From Mesodorylaimus sp. YZB2_4 (Eukaryota > Nematoda > Enoplea > Dorylaimida > Dorylaimidae): a DNA stretch of 64,000 nt. Shown here in pieces: positions 59,101 to 64,000 of this stretch. Position 1 is the stretch's first letter, and each line of letters starts with the position of its first letter. Location: NCBI GenBank assembly GCA_030248295.1, contig JASANH010001726.1, positions 672,845 to 736,844 on the forward strand. Reading direction: 5' to 3'. Both the position numbers and the translations under genes were made by a program. The notes beneath the pieces were generated by a model, which saw nothing but the letters and a program-made list of their open reading frames with translations, ran no database searches and was not told the origin of the DNA.

Positions 59101-60873
59101 TACGGTAGGGTCTCTGGATACAGATGCCACTTTGGAATTGAAAGTGCAACCAGATGTCAATCTCTCTGACGACTCTGACTCTGAATGCGATTTGGAGTTG
59201 CAGGACGAATTGGATCCAGCAACACAATTGGAATTGGACGAGTTGGGGATCGACATGGCTAAAATAGCAGCCGATGCATTTCCTGATGCACCATCCCGGG
59301 ACCTTCTGAAGAATATGCAACGGGATGATGATGAAATGGGACGTATCATTGCATTTTTGCAGGGTGATTATAATCAGCCTCCCAGAATCGCGAATTTGGC
59401 GAAGAGCTATCTGCTGGACGACGAGGGCATTCTTATGCACAGATGGCATCATGAGAGCAGGTTGGTCGAGGGAGCGTATCTTCATGACAGAGTGGTGGTC
59501 CCGTCAGAGCTGCGTCGATTCATTTTCGATGCTGCCCATAAGGACGCGAACCACCCTGGTTTCGATCGACTGTTCTCTGCGCTGAGGATCAAGTATTTTT
59601 GGTCCACGATGCGACGCGATCTCAGGGCCTGGTGTGCCGAGTGCAACACGTGTGCTCGTTTCAAGGCACCTGATCGGTACGAACGACCGCCCTTGGAGAT
59701 CATTAAACGCACAGCGCCCTTTGACACGATTGCCATCGACGTACAAGGTCCATTCCCAACCTCGGATCATGGCAACAGGTTTGTGGTTGTGATCATGTGC
59801 ATATTCACCAAGTGGGCTGAAGCATTCGCAGTGCCTGATCAAAAGGCTGCACGCATTGCTCGCCTGCTCGTCGATGGGTGGATCACTCGACACGGATGTC
59901 CTCGGGTGCTCCTCAGCGATCGTGGCTCTAATTTCTTGTCAAAGCTCGTTTTACGACTTTGCAAGGAACTGGGAGTGAAGAAAGTTTCGACAACGCCCTA
60001 TCACCCGCAATGCAATGAAACCGTCGAAAATTTGAACAAGTTAATCGGGTTCTCCATGGCATGCTACGTGCATCCTAATCAAAAAGATTGGATAACCGAT
60101 TGCAGCTGATAATGATGCATTATCGGCATACACCGCACACGACGATGGGTGTTTCCCCGTATCTCATGTCGCATGGAAGGGACCCGCCCACGGCATTGGA
60201 TACTTTGCTCGCTCAACCTCGTGCTGAATCGGTACAAGGCACTGAGTATGTGGATCACTTGCGGATCCGCATGGCAAGTATCGATGCGAAGGTACGACAG
60301 AACATCGAACTCAATCAATGTCGTCAGAAGTTACAATATGACAAAACGGCACGTCCTCTGTCGTTGAAAGTTGGAGATAGGGTTCGCAAGCCGAATTATC
60401 ACTTCAAACCTGGCCTTTCTAGGAAATTGAGTTTTCACTGGTTAGGCCTGTACGAAGTGGTGAAGCTGTTGGGTGAGTCGGGCGTGCTGATCCGCAATTT
60501 GCAGGATCCTTCGAAGCCGATTGAACGATGGCACCCACAGCATCTGGTTAAGACGACGGAACGCCTGGAACGAGCTGCGGCAGTGGAAGATGTGTCCGCT
60601 GACGCAGAGCGCATACCAACGGAGGACATGGGTCTTTTAGAGCAGGTGGAGGGTAGTGCAGATAATGCTGATCAGCCTATTCCATTACAGGACAAGCCTA
60701 CCTCGAATACAAGTTTGACAACGAATGTCCCGCCTGCTACGCAATCTTTCCACGTTGGTCAGTACGTTTGGGCGAAGATCATGGGCTTTCCGTGGTGGCC
60801 AGGTCTTGACCCTGTTACAGGCTCAGGAACCTTGGAACAGGTCTTCACGAATGCTGCAGGCTGTGGCGTGTGA
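56077..60873 (+). CDS. pol: Gypsy pol: protease, reverse transcriptase, RNase H, integrase, PWWP core; broken
   Basis: Protease: AYVDSCASITLIS, where Cys stands for the Gly of the usual D-S-G-A motif, and flap YSVLLGEDF. Reverse transcriptase: WRMCVDFRAINKV and the YLDD box (CYLDDIIVFS). RNase H: STDASSFAIGAVLEQ, DRECLAIHW, YTDHKPFLYW. Integrase: zinc pattern HKDANH..CAECNTC, then IAIDVQGPF, LLSDRGSNF, TVENLNK giving the D,D,E triad. After the integrase tail lies VGQYVWAKIMGFPWWPG, a PWWP-type core. An acidic Asp/Glu linker of about 200 residues separates RNase H and integrase. Breaks: frame change near 57665, TGA at 58097-58099, frame change near 60095, stop 60871-60873. The order is that of Ty3/gypsy, so it is a metavirid. 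Confidence 0.9.
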
Positions 60874-60958
60874 ACTCTTGGCTTTGCACGCCCAAACTTT
60901 ATCCCGTATGGTTGGTGTCGATCGTGGACACCATTATTGGTGCCTTATGTCTGATTGG

Positions 60959-62794
60959 ATGATGGCATCGTTGGATTTTGTCTCTTTTGTGGCGAACTCT
61001 GTCTACCGCGTGACGGAGGACGAATTTTTGCGGTTACGTGGGAAGGGTGCGGATGGACGTTCTTGGGTATTTTGGCCGGCGCCGTCTGGGCGATGCGCCG
61101 TGTTGGTACCCATTAATAAGCGAATGGCGACGAAATTGACCAGCGTCCATTTGAAACGGTTGCAGCGTGGATTGGACGACCATATGTTGGGTCTGTCCCT
61201 GTCATTGCCGCACCCTGGGTCCACTGCACGTTATTTGCGGTTGGTCGGAACCGAGACGGCACATTTATTTTTGTTTGGATTGATTTTCCTGAAGTATCAA
61301 TCCCGCGCCTACACGTCTCGTTGCTCCAACTTATTTTTGACCGCCGTTATGGCTGATCCCGACTGACCGGGTTCGTCGATTGCGATTCCCGTGTCATTGC
61401 GATTGATGGATCAATTCATCGACGTCTTGCGATCGCCTGGGACGACGTCCGTGTTTGACTCGTTCCCGAAGTTGAACGACACGGCGTATTTGGTTCCAGA
61501 GGGGTATCCTCCGATGCCCGCTCCTCCGCAGACTCCGCCGACCAGTAGCTCGAGCCGCGAGGAGGGCGAGCTGTCTGAGACTGAACAAGCCAGACGCGAT
61601 CAAAAGCGCCGTCAGCGATCTTGTTCCCATTCGCGTCAGTCTCGTGATCCACCTGGTGGATATCGGAAGCCACCTCCGGGGGGTAGTGCAGCGGCGTCAG
61701 GTTCGGGAGCCGGTTCGTCTCGGTCTGGCTCGATGGTATTCTATTCGTCGCATCGACAGTCGTCCTCGTCTTCGACGCGCCAGGGTTTTGGACATCACTC
61801 CGGAACCCATCATCCGGCGTTGCCCATGGTTTTGGAGGAATTGGCGGACAATGCGTTGGATCTGTCTAACAGTAAGCGTGATGGTAGTTCGGGCTTGGCT
61901 GATCCCGCACCCCCTGTGGTTGGTGTCCAGGTTGGGGGGGGGGGGGGAGTCATCCCTGCGGATTTAGCCTCATTGGAGGACTTGGCGGGGCTTGCTGATT
62001 GCGATTCCCCTGCCGGTCCAGTGCCGGTTTTCGTGCCTATGGATTTCACGGTGGGCTCGGTGAGTGGACCGTTCTCTGCTCCTGCCTCGACTACGTTGGT
62101 ACCGCCCGCGTCTGGACCATCCCCTCCGGACGTCGCGCGGTTTGGCCAGGGCAAAGGCCCATTTCCGCGTTGGAGCCGGGATGAATTTTTGTCCATTCCC
62201 GTGCAGCACCTGGCTATTTCCACGCCTACGTCATTAGCGGACCTGAACGGTGTTCCCTTTGGGTTTCCGATGGTCGCGCCTCCACGATGGCGAAACACGT
62301 TCATGGTCCCACTGTGTTTCGGCCAGGATCTGTCGCAGTACGTCTACGAGCTGATGTTCGACTGTCCGGCAGCGGTCGTGATCCATGGTGCCAGTGGATT
62401 CAAACGGTGGGTGATTCGCAAGCCCTTCTTCTATCTACCGCATTATCCCACGGCATTCCGACCTGCTTTCGACATCGCTGGCGTCCCAGTGGACCAACCG
62501 TTGACGATTATGGATTGGCCGTCGCGTCAGCTGTTTGCTTCGTTCGACGATTGGGTTGGTAGCCTTTGCAGTCATCGTTTCCTGGTGGCGCGGGCTATGT
62601 GGATTGCCCGTGTGCAGCAGCTGTCGCCGGCTCAATTGGCCATGTATTTTCCGGATCCGGCCAGTGGTGGATTCCCGTTCTGCAACGACGAATCCTTGGT
62701 TTCGGATGTTTGTATGTCGGCAGATGGCGATGAGTTGGTCGCAACTCTGGTGGCCGGCGAGGCGATTCCTTGCCCGGTGCCTATGGTGGAATGA
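60959..62794 (+). CDS. Extra reading frame after pol of the gypsy element (unknown function)
   Basis: One frame with a single stop (TGA at 61364-61366): first 136 residues from ATG 60959 (VTEDEFLRLRGKGADGRSW), then a 467-residue part from 61391. The second part is Ser/Pro-rich and Arg-rich at its start (REEGELSETEQARRDQKRRQ), Gly/Ala-rich in the middle, and ends in a compact Trp/Phe/Pro-rich segment (FMVPLCFGQDLSQYVYELMF, then a region with RVQQLSPAQLAMYFPDP). No signal peptide or membrane segment is seen, so it is not an ordinary envelope gene. It starts just after the PWWP fragment and may once have continued from Pol. I do not recognise it. Confidence 0.65.
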
Positions 62795-63587
62795 TTCGTC
62801 GTGGTTTGGGCTAGCAGGGTTTCGTCTAACCAGACTAACCTTGTGTGTGTGTTCGCGTGAGTATTTTACGGACTGAACTCTTCTCGGTCCTGTTTTCTTC
62901 ATGGGCTAGACTATTTTCGGCCCAGCCTCAGCTGTGTGGTAGATTTTGTGGGGATTATTTTTGGTTTTTGCTGAGGTTTGGTGCATTATTTGCCCGCCCA
63001 GTCTTCCGTCATCTGGACTGGGTTACAGAGTCTGGACTGTTTCTGGTCTCTGTACACACCGAGTTTGCGCACATACTGGGCGATCCCTGGTTGTGTCGGT
63101 GCACGATCCTTGACCCCTCTTCAGGCTTCAGGGTAGTGCATGGGTCACGGGGTCTCCCATTGCTGGATGATTCTCTGGCAGTGTGCCTGGGTGGTGCTCC
63201 TCTTCCCTTTCAGCAACCGTCACCCAGCCATGAAGAACGTGTGATGTTCTGTGATGTTGTGATTGGGGCTGGGATGACGTGTGGAGTTGAGCATTGCTGA
63301 ACCCAGGTACTTTGGTGTGCGCCTCGTTAGACCCTAGGGCCGTCCGGGGAGTCGCTAATGTATGTGTCACCTAGGGGACTCGCTGGACGACAGCAGTGGA
63401 CTATCCATTTTGGTCTCCACTGACTCTGGTTACGCCCTGGTCTCGCCTTTTTTTTGCTGGACCTTTCTCCCACTGGTTCAGTTTCTGATCCCTGCTTTAT
63501 TAGCCTGACGACCTGGACTTTTTCTCCGGGATCCCTTAATCGAAGGTGCCCTACTTTTCACGGGAAGCGTGGGGTCACGCTTCTTTT
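62795..63587. other. Non-coding 3' region of the gypsy element
   Basis: No convincing gene is seen between the extra frame and the polypurine tract. The short frames on both strands look like chance. Confidence 0.5.
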
Positions 63588-63601
63588 AAGGAGGGTAGGA
63601 A
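63588..63601 (+). other. Polypurine tract
   Basis: The purine-rich run AAGGAGGGTAGGAA (one T) stands directly before the 3' LTR and is the expected primer for plus-strand synthesis. Confidence 0.75.
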
Positions 63602-63993
63602 TGTAATAGGCATGGACTAGGCATGTGTTATGCCCTCTGGCCTATGTGTGTACTGGTTCAGGGAACCGGTCCGCCTCTCCTATGTCAGGGCCAGCACGAG
63701 ACCGAGAGCGAGGTCGAGGTCGAGTGACTGGTCTGATTGCAGACATCGGTTGAGAACTAGTCTGGATCACCTGATCTGAACTGCTCTGTGAGCACTTCGG
63801 GCTCAGGCCCGTCAGAACCCCTTTGACGGCCGACACGTGCGGCTGCTCCCCGAATTGTGAGTCTACACGGCCCTTGTGGTGTGGTGGCCAATAAACTATA
63901 TTACAAGGTGTCCGTGGACTGCGTGGTACTGTTCCTGACTTGGGCCATCCGCTGGTCAGCCCTAGTTGGTCCTAGGGCGAGCCAAGGATTTCA
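63602..63993 (+). repeat. 3' LTR of the gypsy element
   Basis: Runs TGTAATAGGC to GGATTTCA, 392 bp, with AATAAA preserved. Only seven bases of flank remain before the window ends. Confidence 0.9.
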
Positions 63994-64000
63994 CGGGCTT

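Larger units (their letters stand above)
51965..63993 (+). mobile_element. Ty3/gypsy LTR retrotransposon, nearly complete, 12 kb
   Basis: Two LTRs of 391 and 392 bp differ at about a dozen positions (near 97 percent identity). Primer-binding site, gag, pol (protease, reverse transcriptase, RNase H, integrase in the gypsy order), an extra 3' frame and a polypurine tract lie between. The coding regions have several stops and frame changes, so this copy is inactive. The flanks ACTTT (left) and CGGGC (right) do not match, so no target duplication is seen. Confidence 0.93.

Noticed and set aside
58564-59349. 261-residue minus-strand frame
   Set aside because: It lies opposite the RNase H to integrase linker of pol and is Ser-rich because the plus strand there is Asp/Glu-rich.
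61810-62304. 164-residue minus-strand frame near the 3' end of the gypsy element
   Set aside because: Shadow of the extra plus-strand frame; Gly/Pro-rich by composition.

Overview
The window looks like nuclear DNA of a nematode. Animal genes with many exons (short coding exons, GT..AG introns, some under 70 bp) are separated by introns and spacers full of decayed transposons. The best single taxonomic clue is the minus-strand gene at 26036-28505, a CX-module type membrane protein, a class mostly known from nematodes. I cannot name the species. All exon models were built by eye from reading frame, intron phase and splice signals.

Host genes, left to right: a THAP plus C2H2 zinc-finger gene (221-2881, +); a full atypical protein kinase C with 16 exons and a predicted 642 aa (4230-16872, +); a Ski/Sno SMAD corepressor with six exons and a predicted 817 aa (18845-24730, +); the CX-module protein, five exons and 322 aa (26036-28505, -); a secreted or cell-surface EGF-repeat protein of about 14 exons (29000-34773, -); an intronless DEG/ENaC channel (38436-40409, -); and a RING/B-box gene that is cut short (49498-50412, +).

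Mobile and viral-type DNA: a long hairpin repeat (994-1530), a short hAT-type element (3156-3880), a G-rich terminal-inverted-repeat element inside the kinase gene (12837-13414), two families of short dispersed repeats, a LINE remnant (about 37460-37870), a dead Tc1/mariner copy (40936-41631), and a 1346-bp hAT element with a perfect 8-bp target duplication (48049-49394). An envelope-glycoprotein-like fragment (50647-51956) is cut by a 12-kb Ty3/gypsy element (51965-63993) that reaches almost to the window edge.

The most unusual unit is at about 41703-46506. It is a 4.8-kb element bounded by long terminal inverted repeats made of a repeated ~30-bp motif. It carries four plus-strand genes: a 53-residue very basic protein, a double-jelly-roll capsid protein (F54H12.2-like) with one frame break, an intact A32-like packaging ATPase and an unknown 160-residue protein. 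No polymerase or integrase is visible, so it looks like a minimal or satellite relative of Polinton/adintovirus-type elements. The gypsy element is also odd: it has a very large Gag, a canonical -1 slippery heptamer before the Gag stop, the core of a PWWP chromatin-reader motif after the integrase, and an extra unknown reading frame after Pol.
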